Positions 18,223-29,909 of a stretch of 64,000 nt of DNA are shown one piece after another. Positions within the stretch are counted from its first letter, which is position 1. Each line of letters begins with the position of its first letter. The translations under genes were made by a program, and so were the position numbers. The notes below the pieces were generated by a model. The model did not search any database. It was not told where the DNA came from and saw only the letters and a list, made by a program, of their open reading frames with translations. The stretch comes from Stratiolaelaps scimitus. Lineage: Eukaryota > Arthropoda > Arachnida > Mesostigmata > Laelapidae. Where the stretch lies: assembly GCA_019614645.1 (NCBI GenBank), contig JABWDB010000018.1:62001-126000 (forward strand), read 5' to 3'.

Positions 18223-21200
18223 GTATAACTCTATTCCATTAGACTCATGCTAGTATTTGCTATCAGAAACCATATACAGGATGTTCAAAAAAGTCATGCA
18301 GCTACACGCATCCTCACAGACGTGCTAACGATAATATAACTAGCTTTCAGAGTGAAACAGTTTCAAGCAATAAATCTGGCGGAAAAGTCCTAACCAAAAC
18401 GTATTGTGCGCAAAGATGTGTAAAGCAAACATATTATTGAAATAGGCGTATTGATAAAGAGAGTGTTATTAGTCATAGATAGAAGTTGTGTATATTTGTG
18501 TGCGCAAGTTGATTTTTTTCCGACACCTACTCATGTTCAAGTTTACCTACCGTATAGAGTCACACCCAAGTACTGAAAGTTGCTCACATTTTTGCTAGGA
18601 AATTGACGCATTTCTAGGACCCGGATCCCAGACGCCAGGACGTTTTCCGTTTGTGGATGAGGCAAATGGTCTAAACGGCAATTACCGTCTGTTAGTGTTT
18701 AGTCCAGCGAAGGTAACAAATTAAAGCAGGATCTATGTGGCAAACCAATTTTGTTTAATGTCATAAATTTCTTTCATTCGGTAGAGTAACTTCCTTTTAA
18801 TTTCGGATGCATTTTGTTAGAATAACACTGTATTCGGATACTATTGATATAATCCAGACCATCCGTATGCAATTGCACCATGTCTAAGCATATGTATTGG
18901 TTATGATATATTGATTTTCCATGTCTACGCCAATGTTTAGACGCTTAATATGAACAGGTTGTTTTATAGCTGCGACAAACCACTGAGATGTCCGCTACAG
19001 AGAACATATGTATAAACATATGCATAACACTGTATTCATTCAAAGAATAACTGTTGCTTGTCTGTTGGGTATATTATGATCACTTAGGTGATTAGCCCAT
19101 TCAACTTCGTCTTGGCCTTCGAGCTTAACGTATGGCTTTGCGTTATAGCAGCCATTGTGATACTCCCATTCATTTGCTGGTTGTTTTCCAGGTAAGTTTT
19201 CATCGGCAACTCATCCAATGTCACAAATCGTTCCGTTCCAACGGTCGAGGTCTAAATATCAGCTGGAAATCTGTCTCATACTTATTCGATTACATTCGAA
19301 TTTTTTTCGTTGCCAAACACAAAGTAGACACACACAAGGGCTCGAAATGCTTAGCCCCAATTACCCTACTGAATAATTCGTAGGCTCGATTGGGAATTCG
19401 AGGCTCGATTCGAGCTCGATTGGGAATTCGAGGCTCGATTCGAGCTCGATTGGGAATCATCTCAACAACTAAGACAAATGCCCGTTAGTTAACTCTGAGA
19501 CTCCCAGTCATAATGGCCTATACTTTGACTGATCTTGTCATTAATTTAATTTTCCACAGATATCCCACGCCTTCGAATGACGGATTCACAGAATCCTACT
19601 TCAGCTTGCTCTGGGTGATCTTTTGTCACGCTATCAGTCAAGGTAAACTTGCCAGATCTAATTCGTCTACTGTCAAACTTTAACGTGAATGCCAGTATAT
19701 GTAAGACTTGTTTGCGTGGGACGAAGCTACCAAAGGCGAAACAGCGCTCACTTCAGTATTAATTTGACTAAGGATTTTTACTCTCTACTATTATATAACA
19801 AACATCTGTTTTTTCATTTTTTATTTCGCAAAAAACGGTATACCTGCCCCGTTTTCTCCGCGCCTCCCAAGTTGGAGGGAGCCCCATGGAAAACCGCCCC
19901 AATCCGGCATACCGTCACGGGGACCTTGAACATTCCTGCCCCAACCCTCATCGTTTGTCTTTCAGTGCCGCCTCGGTGTATCTTCGGATGTTGGCCCATC
20001 CCTCTCTGTCTCTCATCATCATGGCGGTCATATCCTCGTACGAAATCGTGAGAATTCGCGCGGCCCTAGCTGCGGTCTCACCGGTGGTTCTCAAGACGAG
20101 GGCATGTCTCAAAGATGTGCCGCACCGTATCAGCGACTCCCAAAGTGCAGAGCCTACACTTTGGGGACACGGCCTTGCCGATCTGGTGACTGTACTTCTG
20201 GAATTGTCCGTGGCCGATGAGGAGTTGGGCCAGCGGGTAGAAGAGTGACCCGGAGGTCCGGCACCAATGGCCTCGTCCAATGCCCCGGTTGTCCGGGCTG
20301 GATGGAGGACCACTTGTTCGCCCACCGGTCAATTAGTCCGCCTTAGCTTGAAGGCGTGACCACTTCCGTGTCGCGGCTGTGCTCCTCGTCTCTCGTTGAC
20401 TCGGCGATCCTCAGCGACCACGGGATCTGTAGTACCGAGGTCACTACCGTTCGGTGGGATCTCGCGACCCTGATCGCCAAGGTCCTCTGGCGACTGTCGA
20501 ATATCCGGGCAATCGTCTTCTTTTTGGCTCCGTGCCCCCAAAGAGGGGAGGAATGGGGGGCAATGCCCTCCGCTACCTTGGCCAGCAGCCTTCTGACCTT
20601 GTCCTTAGATCCGTGTGTGCATGGGGGGATTCCTGCGAGGTCCGTGGCGGCTCGCTCTGCCTTCTCGGCTGCTTATAGAATTCCATAAAGATGTACCATG
20701 TTACAACAGTTCTATGAAGGTGAAATAATAAATAAAATAAATGTTTCAGGTGAAACAAAACGTCAGAGCAATTGGTTTCGTATCTGCATATTAAGCTTGC
20801 TGCTGAGCATTTCATTGACGTTCATGAGCTTCCTCAACTCGGAACTCATGTCTTCGATAATGGTAAAGAATAGTGAGGATTTTATCGACAGCTTTGCCGA
20901 CGTATTAAACTTTAGGAGGGTGCGCATTTATGCGGAAGCTGGCACAACTTTGTCTCAGATGTTCACGGTAAGTGATGGTGGCTTTGGGCTTGTTTCAGTG
21001 ACTGCCTGGTCCAATTGTTTCACGTAAGGGTTTACACATTGGTTTTTTAGTAGTGGCATGAACCACAATACATTCTGTCATTATAACTGTGATACAATCA
21101 TAGTATTTGTACAATATGCATCAATAAATAGCAATCAGAAATGGCGAAAATAGTTTTCGATCTTGCAATAATTAATAACAGTAATTGACACATATTGTAC

Positions 21201-24200
21201 AAGTATTACAATTATTAATATAAATTATACAATACAAACCAGATTAAAATACAATATATTATATATTTTATTACTGATGACATTATAATTTTTATCACAT
21301 TCAACGCCGTACTGCACAGCCAGCAGCATTTCTTTGTTATGGCGGTGTAACTCTGGAGCTACGGGTAGTCTCAAAAAATCTGTTGGTTTTGGCTCAAAGG
21401 TAACTTGGAAGAGCCTTTTTCTCAATTCCCTTGTCAAATTGGAGGCACTTATGCGTCAAGCGCTACATGATTCAAACGTTAGAAACAAGTCTAGTTCTAC
21501 CCCCGTCTAGTCTTTGTAGGCTACCACGTACGAAGTCAAGAAATGGGCGGATTCCGTAAAAATTAACAACAACATAAAATGAAGTTCTCATTATTATTCT
21601 GCTGATGGTCACGTTCTGGTCTTTTCAGGAACCGAAAACCGAGCTATTTAGACTGTTGGCCAACCGCCATGATCCTGTCAATGGTATTTTTAAATATGGA
21701 CCACAGTTATTGGATATGATAAAGGAGGTGTCAGCCAAGAGGCGTGTTATTGTTGCCACCAAAAACATGTGCATCGCACTCGTGCTACAGGTTTGGTCTT
21801 AAGTTTTTAATTTAAAAGGGTAATTAATTATTTTTTTCTTAATTTTTTAATGTGAAATGTAAAAGGCAAATCCGTCACTGGCACTCGGTTTCGCTACTTA
21901 TGTATTCGTCATGGCAGTGTGAGACTTCTACTCACTAAAAAACCTCTCAGACATGGTTTGACACCTCTTGGCTCTGATTTATTATTTCTGGAGAGTCTTC
22001 TTCCAGGGGAGTCTGGAAGACTTAGAAGGACCCGGGTGTCCACCCATGTCCATCATTTGGCCATTGCCCCCGTTTGAGCACCTACTATTCTTGATAGGTG
22101 CTCTCTATCAGTAGTATTTTTTTTGCCAGTTCTCTTTCCTGCACATTGCAAGTGTAACGTACGAAGCCTGTCAGGTTTGCCTCAAATGTTGTGCCTCGCC
22201 TGTATTAGGTCTTCGCAAGTTGCGAGCATGTGGAGGTCTATTGAAACCTCGAAAGAGCCCATAGCATTACACTATCTTTGCTATTTCTGCAACGCCGTCT
22301 CACTTACGTGTTGTCATGGCTCGCCCATTCACCTTCACACACACCTCTACCTGTCTTTTAGTTCTCACGGTGTATTGCTGATTTAGTGCGCCCGATAGTC
22401 TTATATGTCTTTTGAGAGGAAATTTTCTTCAAACGCACGGACACCACCAGAGACATTCCAATCTCCATGAAGATGGGCCGATCCAGTGCAGGGTTGACGT
22501 GGATGACAAAACGCCTCTTCCTGCTAAAACCATCCTCTGTTGAGAATGTATCTCTTCCCCAGAGTCGGCACGCTTGGCATTACTTCAATCTCTGGGGAAG
22601 ATGTGTACTGCTCCGGCTAGTGTTCTATAGCCGGGTGCCTTAGTCTCCTATAACTACTGTGGCTTCCGTGTTGGGGTCCTGCCCGGGAACGCTCGGTCAC
22701 CTAACCCCCGGGCCGTAGCGGGAATGCACGGGGAGAGACTGGTGAAGGAGGAGGCCCCCGTAACAGGCCAATCTACCCAAGAGGTACCTGCTGCTCGGTA
22801 CTCCTATCCCCGGCCCACCTGAGCGGGAATGCGCGGGGGAAGCCGGTCTAACTAACGGTGGAACGGGCCTCCGAGACCCCCCGGGGAGGGGCTTTAGTGG
22901 CTCACTCGGGCCCTTCTGTGTCTCTCCTTACTCTCCTTTATCTTGATGATCCCCCATCCAGTCTACGACCTCCGCGCAGGCTTCCCTCGATTTGACCATA
23001 TGGGCCACAAGCACTCTGACTGATTTCCCACAACCTCCCTCGAGCTCCCCTGCCTGGCTGCCGCTAGTGACACACATTGAGTCACTGTGTGCTCGACGTC
23101 CTCCACCTCGCCCGCGTCTCACAGCACGCATATTTCCACCTGCCTCTTTCCGATCTTAGCCGGAACTACCCGTGGCCCGTCAGCACCTGCGTCGCTTCAT
23201 ACGTGAGCTCACCCATGTTGCACTCCAACCACACCCTGAGGTCTGGTATCAGACTTTTGGTCCAACAACCCTTTGTCACTCCCGGAGTAACTTGGGCCCA
23301 CTCACGCTGCCAGTGTCCGTTGGGCCGACCACAGCATCCCCCTATTCTTCGCCGTCCAGGTTCGCCCATGCTGGTGAACCGTAATGGGCCATAGACCCAG
23401 CTACCGATGCCGGCAGTCTCCTCTTCTCCTCCGACACTCCCCCACCCTAGGCATCAGGCCCGCCAGGTTCAGGGATACTCGCTGTGCCTTGGCTGTGGCT
23501 TACCTGATGTGCGCTAGGCCGCTTAACCTTTGGTCAAGAATGACTCCGAGGTATTTCGCCTCCCGCCTGATTTCTATCGAGTGACCGTCAAGCAGGAGGT
23601 TGATCTCCCGCGTTCTCTTCCTGCCTGTTAGGTACACTGCCTCTGCCTTAGCAAGTGCAAGCTGGAGATGGTGGGAATCCATCCATGGTACCACCCTACG
23701 TAAGGCTACATTGGCCGTGCCCTCTAGGGTGTCCTCCGTTCTCGCCAAGACCATCAGCGCCAGGTCATCAGCGTAGGCGAGGAGCTCGGCGCCCCCCGGC
23801 ATGTCGGTTTGCAGAACCCCGGCAAGATTCCAGAGCACGGGCCCCAGGATCGAACCCCGGGGGACGCCGACAGTGGCCTCGTGCACCAGGCCCCCTGCGA
23901 CCAGACCTCGCCTTCCCAGGTACGAGGACAGAATCTGTCGGATATTCGTTTTTGCTCCAGCGCTCGCTCCCCTCATGATCACTCCCCAGTTAACAGTGTT
24001 TAACGCATTTTTTACGTCTAGTAGGATAAGGAGGACGAATCCCCACGTCCTGCGGATTTCCCCTGATTCCACCCTGGCTCGCCGTATGACTCGACGCAGG
24101 GCGTCCAGGGTGGACAGCCCTTTCGGAAAGCCGTACTGCGCGTCCGACAGTGCCACCTTCTCCTCGATTTCAGCGGTGAGCCTGCCGAATATGATCTGCT

Positions 24201-27200
24201 CGAAGAGTTTACCCACCGCGTCAAGGAGGCAAATGGGTCGGTATGCCGCGGGGCCGATTTGCCCCCCGCCCGATTTGGGTACCAGGACCAGGTGCGCGCG
24301 TTTCCATGCAGCCGGGTATGTACCCTCCCGCAGTATCTTGCTCGCCAGTCTCGCAATAGCTACGGCCCAGCGTTTAGCTAGCACGCGCACAACTCTGGTG
24401 GGACCCCATCCGGGCCGGGGCCTTCCCTGGTGCCAGGCGTGCCACCGCCGCCCGGACCTCTTCGCGGGTCACTTCCGGGATGTCCTCACCCGTGGTCTCG
24501 GGGAAGGTCTCCCCCTCTCTTGCCGCCTGTGTCGGGAAGAGATGGACCACTGCCTCTCTCAACTTGTCCGGTGGCAGGGCAGGCGGCGGCCTACGAAGTT
24601 TGGCCATGACTATACGGTATGGCCTTCCCCATATGTCTCATTCAACGGACTCGAGCAGCTCCCCCCACTTCTCCCTTTTACCCTTAATGATGTGGCCGGT
24701 TAAGTCCCTCTTTGCTCGCAGGTACTCCTCCTGGAGCACCTGGTGCCCGTCGGTCAGCTCTCTGCCATGCAACCCGCTGTTTGCCAGCCTGCTCCGAGCC
24801 CTCGAGTGCACCCTTCTAGCCCGTACACAAACTCTCTTTGCTCTGGCTATGGCCTCGTTCCACCAGTATGTCGACGGGTGCATTTTTCTTCTTCCTGCCT
24901 TGACTCTGTCAATCCGTTCGTCCCCTGTCGTACCTGATTGCCGGTCCCCGCCTGATCATTGGTGTCCAAATTTCCACTATTAAATCGCTTGCACCAACTT
25001 TGCACCGTTCGCAGGCATAAGGCAGACCTGCCGTGTGCGTTCACTAATTGTCGATGGATTCCAGCTGGAGGGTGTTCTTGGAGAAACAAAAACATGATGA
25101 TTTCCCGTTGATTTTTGGGGGAATTTGAACTTTTTGCTGTGGTGTCCACCTATCTGATCGTAACGAAACCACTCAGTATTCGAAAGGAAGCCACGTTTCT
25201 GCCGCGTGCCCACTCCAAAAATGAACGCATTGTATCGCCTAGTCGGGTTGTGCGCCATTTGAAAGGCGAGCAAATTTAAACGGAAATCCCTAATAAGGTA
25301 TTTCCCCACCTGGCTTTTCTAGCCACGCCTTGATGTCCGGAGTGTCATTCCTGACTGCCACCCCGGGAGCGAGACTAGGTATGCTGTCCCATTCTGCTTG
25401 CCAGGCAGCTAGGGTCTGCTCCCAGTCGAACCTCCCCTCCATGAATCTTCTCCTTCGCTGTTAGGCTTTGAGGTCCCACGGTGCCGTTCCAGCGAGGACC
25501 ATAGCCGCTTATCAAGCCTGTATTGGACTCGCCCAGCAGAAGCAAGTCCACGTCTCTTGTGATAGATGTTTCGTCAAGGCGAGCGTGAACCGCCCTGCTC
25601 CTGTTACAGTTGACTTGAAGGGCTGTTAACCGCCATCTGGGGAAAACGTGTTCTTACTTTTTGAAGCCATCTTGTCATTAGCTCTGAATCCGTGGATAAA
25701 TCCATCGTCATCAATAAGTACAACCGTAATACTTCACTCGTGGTTGTGGCATCGCTCTTTCACCGTTGTTGGGGGTGGTTCCGTTGCCGTACCTGTGCCT
25801 TCCGAAAAGATCACTTGCTCATACGGGACCTTCTCTTCCCTTGTCTCCTCCTCGATTCTCGCCCTATACCGTGTCACCTTTACCTTTACCTTACCTGGTA
25901 AGACATCAGAAACGCATGTGTCCTAACCCTTGTTTAAAACGGTCTCCACGTCATGCCAATTGAGAATCTGACAATTATCGAAAGCTCTTATGCCGCGCTT
26001 CTAATTAGCTTCCGGATTTCGCATTTGGCGTAACTCTATTCATATTCAATTTAATACTTGGCGGTACTCTATTCATATTCAATCTAATACCTGGCGTAAC
26101 TTAATTGAAGGTAGCCATTGTGGAGCATTCTGCGCCCTGTGACCTCAGCCTTACGTTGGGTAAGACTCCCCCATGCTGCACTTCCTTTAAGGCATCCGCA
26201 AAGGTGCTGGCGTTCTTAATATTCTTGAGTATGATGGAGCTAATTGAAATTCCATTTCCCCCAGCCATTGTGCCCTATTTATTGTTTATAACAACCAGTT
26301 CGACATTGGCTTCTCCGGTAGTTATCTTAATGAGTTTCCTGAGGTTGCCCTTGTTTCGCTGTTACGGGGAAGAGCCTCTCCTGGTTCCCATCCGGCTTCA
26401 TTTCGAGCTGTCAGTAAGTCTTCGCCAATTATTTTTCCGCTTTTGGCTCTGTCAGAGTCCTTGGGAAGACGAAGAGCGCCCTTCAGTAGTATGCCTACCA
26501 TATCCGGATCATGAATTGTTTTGACCGTTACTTTCCCCAAGAATTTCGTAGCATTGCTGCCCAAATTAGCAAAAAAGAATTAATCGTCCACTGATGAAAC
26601 AAGCTTCTCCATCTCTTCCGATATCGCTGGCTTTGCCAGCCCATTGCCTAAGTTACTCCTATTACGCATATGCTAAACTGATGGCCCAACCATACACCAG
26701 AGGCGTCACATAGCTGATGTAAAAGCAAAGAATAATTTAAAAATTCAAAATTATCCCACGCGATTGCAATACTTACTATGATAATCTTAATAGCATGGGC
26801 TTATGTATCTTTGTGGGCTTTATTAACAATGTAAAATAAGAATCCTTTGGCTTCACAGATACGGGTACCGTATCAAACAAGTTTACAATTTTATATATGT
26901 TTTTATATCATATATATGCATAGTTTTTTAAGTGGCCAAATTTTTATTATATATAGCATTAGATAGAGGTGTAAACGTTTGTGATGATATGCAGATAGAC
27001 TACATAACTCAATCTTACACTGCAGGGCTTGAAAGGATTTGGTCATTGTCCAAGGGTGCGCATAACTACAGAAGGTTCTATGCTAGTTTCCGCTGGTGTG
27101 TTCTTGTCTCGCAGCTTGGATCCCATCTTGAGAAGGAAGCTTAGAATGGGGTAGGTAATATGCTAAACTTTTACGACAAGCCCGTCACATTGTTTTTCAT

Positions 27201-29799
27201 TAGCTTTTTTTTTTTTTTTAAGCTGACTCGGCTGTTCCCCTATTTGACAGGCCTCACCTCGTTTTTCATTAGCTTATATTATTTGTTGCATATACAATTA
27301 GTTTGAAAGTTCATATTTATACAAACATGCAATAATTAGGAATTATTTCTAGGGATTATTGGGGGGGATTAGCTGGGGAACGGGGCTGAGGCCGACATGG
27401 TCCCGAGGAAAGCGATGGCATTGCCTCTCTGCACAGCGAGGGACAGACATTGGAGAAGGAAAGATCCCGCACGCTTGTTCCCGATGGCGCGGATCAGCCT
27501 ATGGTAGACAGGCGGAGTGGAGGGCCCTCACGAGCGTGTCATTAAGCATCGTGTGTCGCGGATGGCGACCGGCGCTGCGCTCGCACGAGAGTCCGTGGTG
27601 GCCATTCGTTGCGACAGGGTCCCCGCAACGCTCGCAGCTGTGGGTCGCAACCACAGGGGCCCCGAGGCAGAGGCCCACACAGAAACGAAGGGAGAGATCG
27701 TCGAGAGCAGTGCCAAGGAACGAGGAAAGCAGCGCGTGGAGCCATGCCCCCTCACCAGGCCTGTCGACAGCCCGGAGGCGAGCTGGGTTAGCAACGCGTG
27801 GCGCTGAGGCCAAGAGGGAGTCCCGCAGCTCATGCGTAAGAGGGGAGTCGATGAGCCCAAGGGACCACATCGGTGTGGGACGGTACCGTGGGAGCAACCG
27901 CTGGAGGGCGGGATGCGGCCCCAAAGGGAAGACCTCGCACTTCGAGGGGTTGAGGGCAAGGCCGCTGGGCCCCTCATAGTCAAGCACTGCCTGAACGTCG
28001 GCGGCGACGGTTGCCGGATCGCCCGCCAACGTTCCGTCATCCATGTACCACAGCCGCAGGCGAAACTGGAGGGACGCAGCGAGGGGCCGGAGGGCCGCGC
28101 AGAGGGGGGCTGGGCCCAGTGGGTCCCCCGCTGCACAAAGCACTCGGAGCTAATGACGGCGTTGTCCATAATCAGATGGGAAGGGCAACGATAGGCCAGG
28201 TCAACGAGAGGGAACAGACCGGGGACGTGCTCAACAACCTCTCGAAGAACAAGATCCCGGCGGATCGTGTTGAAGGCATTGCGGAAATCGAGGTTGACCA
28301 GGGCCGCGCCGGATGATTCTGGATGAAAGCGCGAGCCGCGTGAGCAGCGATCTCGGTCCCAGACGCCTGGCCGCAACCCAACTGAGTTGGGCCGAGCAGG
28401 TTCGCGACTGTGTCCCTCTCGCTGGCCCACGCGATCTTAGTAGCCAGGCGACGGATTGTGCTAGAGCAGGCGATAGGCCGTATCGAATATATCATCTCGT
28501 CTCTGATTCTAGGATATGTGAAGTATCTCAGTCACTATGTCCTTATCATGAAGGCCTGAACACCTGTGGCCGGAGGCCTGTGGTACAGGGCGACTGTCAT
28601 ATATTTCAGAACAAGGCACACTCTCATTAGGCATATCCTCGATCTCAAATCCATGGCAATTGTAATGAACTTTATATTACGGTGTCCATTTTAGGGTTCA
28701 CACATGCCGGGAGGCTCACCTTTATCAAAAAAATATGGAGTGGAGATTGCGGACCTACGACAAATGTGTCTCACTAACCTCCGCCGCTGAGAACGAGCTC
28801 AAGGTAAACTATTACATTACTTTTAAGTATTATAGGTTTTTAAATTATATTATTTGTTTTGGTTGTAAAGTTACGCAACCCTACCGGAGAGTCACCAAAA
28901 TTTGACGGTTTCGATGGTAACTTACGGCTTTTCTTTTATTTTTCTGTGAATAGAGCTTATAAAAACTTCTAAGCAAATCAAAAGATAACTCAGAGGACCG
29001 TATACTTAAGCATAGTTTCTATAATACCTTTTCTATTTGTTACTATCTGAATATATATTTACTAAAAAAATATTAGAAGGTCACAGTCAAGATTTCAAAC
29101 CTTGGTTAACCTCCCATAAATGAAACAAAGCTTTTTCAACACACGACCCACCCTAAGCTCTGTTTCCCTTAAGTTGGCTTGCCCCCGTATCTTCAACCAC
29201 ACTTGGCAGTACTGCAGGGTTCGACAAGCGAATCCATACTGAAATATATAATACATGTTAACGGCATGTTTGGTTGCCCAACTTATTGAATGCCAACTAC
29301 ATATCATACACTACTCACTCTTGGAGGGGAGGGCCATTTTTGTGTAGTGATAATTCTCGCTATAAACGCAGAGTTTCATCATTATACTTTCAAGGCCAAT
29401 TTCTGGAAAGGGCACCCGACGCTCCTTTGTAGTTTCAATACTATTTTTCCTAACCATATTCAGAACGTCTCCAATCAGTTCCGGCAACCCCAAGGGTTTC
29501 CATGGAGCCACCAATAAAGCGTTCTAGTAGCATCAATCTTGTGAAAGAACTTTTACAAAGAAGAGCTAACGGTCGACCAAGTTTGGTCCTAAGGTTCCTA
29601 TACAGGCTATATAATTTACTAACTTTTTCATTTTTCGTATTGATTCTAGGCATTATCTCAAGATGAAATAGTTGGTAGCTTGGTGGTCCTGGCGCTCGGG
29701 TTTGGATCCTCCCTTCTGGCATTTACAGCTGAGTGCGCCTTTAGGACGGTTTTGGATAAACCCAGCAGCGCAAGTGGGCTTCAAACAGTAGTCGCATAG
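18132..29799 (+). CDS. Ionotropic receptor gene IR-B (partial, 9 exons)
   Basis: Tandem paralogue of IR-A, rebuilt from 18132-18222, 18599-18712, 19088-19191, 19560-19642, 20750-20967, 21629-21790, 27026-27150, 28695-28803 and 29650-29799. Exon sizes and phases are the same as IR-A except the last (150 nt). One open frame of about 385 codons ends in TAG at 29797. Order: S1 (NGSFTGIMGMIQRN), TM1, pore loop, TM2 (FMSFLNSELMSS), S2, last TM. Identity to IR-A is moderate (roughly 40-50 percent by eye), so the duplication is old. Introns 4, 6 and 7 carry R1, mariner and endonuclease-type insertions; intron 6 is over 5 kb. N-terminal exons not found. Likely a divergent chemosensory IR; ligand unknown. 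Confidence 0.88.
18599..18712 (+). CDS. IR-B exon 2: S1
   Basis: Acceptor TTTGCTAG, donor AAG|GTAACA, 38 codons. Encodes EIDAFLGPGSQTPGRFPFVD...NYRLLVFSPAK. Confidence 0.88.
19088..19191 (+). CDS. IR-B exon 3: TM1
   Basis: Acceptor CACTTAG, donor CCAG|GTAAGT. Encodes VISPFNFVLAFELNVW and a hydrophobic helix ending CWLFSR. Confidence 0.9.
19383..19456. repeat. 30-bp tandem repeat, about 2.5 units
   Basis: GGCTCGATTCGAGCTCGATT-type units repeated with GGGAATTCGA between them, in IR-B intron 3. Each unit contains a short self-complementary core. Confidence 0.8.
19560..19642 (+). CDS. IR-B exon 4: pore loop
   Basis: Acceptor TTCCACAG, donor CAAG|GTAAAC, 83 nt. Encodes DGFTESYFSLLWVIFCHAIS. YFSLLWV resembles the iGluR pore stretch more closely than IR-A does. 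Confidence 0.9.
19830..20690 (-). mobile_element. R1-type element, C-terminal fragment
   Basis: Minus-strand frames read LAQLLIGHGQFQKYSHQIGK and CRLCTLGVADTVRHIFETC, the C-terminal zinc motif of R1-clade ORF2, then a short tail to about 19948. A frameshift separates upstream pieces. 5'-truncated, in IR-B intron 4. Confidence 0.7.
20750..20967 (+). CDS. IR-B exon 5: TM2 and start of S2
   Basis: Acceptor ATGTTTCAG, donor ACG|GTAAGT, 218 nt. Encodes GETKRQSNWFRI, TM2, FMSFLNSELMSSIMVKNSED and RRVRIYAEAGTTLSQMFT. Confidence 0.92.
21629..21790 (+). CDS. IR-B exon 6: S2
   Basis: Acceptor CTTTTCAG, donor CTACAG|GTTTGG, 54 codons. Encodes EPKTELFRLLANRHDPVNGI ... KEVSAKRRVIVATKNMCIAL. The same weak GTTTG donor as IR-A. 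Confidence 0.9.
22400..24954 (-). mobile_element. R1-type non-LTR element, ORF2 RT to 3' end
   Basis: A 296-codon open stretch (24390-23500) holds the RT: AAYRPICLLDAVGKLFEQII, LDVKNALNTVNW, GVPRGSILGPVLWN and LLAYADDLAL with the YADD site intact. Upstream (24883-24374) is the endonuclease-RT linker, TYWWNEAIARAKR and MAKLRRPPPALPPDKLREAV. Downstream (23369-23166) is the thumb region, LIPDLRVWLECNMGELTYEA then TQVLTGHG. The 3' region to about 22400 is GC-rich with an 11-bp hairpin (CTTCCCCAGAG...CTCTGGGGAAG). Frames break between these blocks. It sits in IR-B intron 6. Confidence 0.82.
24955..25293 (-). mobile_element. Mariner transposon 5' fragment, nested in R1
   Basis: Minus-strand translation gives QREIIMFLFLQEHPPAGIHR and ALCLRTVQSWCKRFNSG, the N-terminal helix-turn-helix of mariner transposases. 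Upstream is a TTAGGG...TTTCAAATGGCG end resembling a mariner terminal repeat, next to TA. The catalytic domain is missing; the fragment stops where R1 sequence resumes near 24954. Only one end is present, so it is dead. Confidence 0.65.
25294..25650 (-). mobile_element. R1-type endonuclease domain remnant
   Basis: Minus-strand reading gives ALQVNCNRSRAVHARLDETS and DVDLLLLGE, the start of an APE-type endonuclease as in R1 ORF2. It continues the element at 22400-24954 on the far side of the mariner fragment. Stops and shifts present. Confidence 0.6.
25651..26564 (-). mobile_element. Probable R1-type ORF1 remnant
   Basis: Minus-strand frames include TFADALKEVQHGGVLPNV near 26150-26215 and an open 80-codon piece at 26564-26322. 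This resembles the ADVLR/EV region of R1 ORF1, but decay is heavy and assignment rests mostly on position upstream of the endonuclease. Confidence 0.4.
27026..27150 (+). CDS. IR-B exon 7: S2
   Basis: Acceptor CACTGCAG, donor ATGGG|GTAGGT, 125 nt. Encodes GLKGFGHCPRVRITTEGSML ... LDPILRRKLRMG. Confidence 0.9.
27340..28640 (-). mobile_element. Endonuclease-type non-LTR element, RT and C-terminal part
   Basis: Minus-strand frames (28430-27499) contain LDFRNAFNTIRRDLVL, VEHVPGLFPLVDLAYR, RLWYMDDGTLAGDP (the RT catalytic YMDD), LNPSKCEVFPLG, and CERCGDPVATNGHHGLSC then SAGRHPRHTMLND. CxxC...H...C followed by the endonuclease region is the usual C-terminus of this arthropod/cnidarian family. At least one frameshift lies in the RT. 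In IR-B intron 7. Confidence 0.75.
28695..28803 (+). CDS. IR-B exon 8: end of S2
   Basis: Acceptor CATTTTAG, donor AAG|GTAAAC, 109 nt. Encodes VHTCREAHLYQKNMEWRLRT and a short tail. Confidence 0.9.
29650..29799 (+). CDS. IR-B exon 9: last TM and C-terminus
   Basis: Acceptor GATTCTAG, stop TAG at 29797-29799. Encodes ALSQDEIVGSLVVLALGFGS, the rest of the helix, AECAFRTVLD and a short tail. Confidence 0.92.
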   Translation, partial: ALSQDEIVGSLVVLALGFGSSLLAFTAECAFRTVLDKPSSASGLQTVVA

Positions 29800-29898
29800 T
29801 TATTTATTCCAAGTACGAGTTCCAACCATCATTTGGTAGCTAAAATTCAACACACTTAATGTCTATAGGTGATAATTATTGTGCCTGTACATCACCAT

Positions 29899-29904
29899 AA
29901 TAAA
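29899..29904 (+). terminator. Poly(A) signal of IR-B
   Basis: AATAAA 100 bp after the IR-B stop. Confidence 0.55.
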
Positions 29905-29909
29905 CCAAG

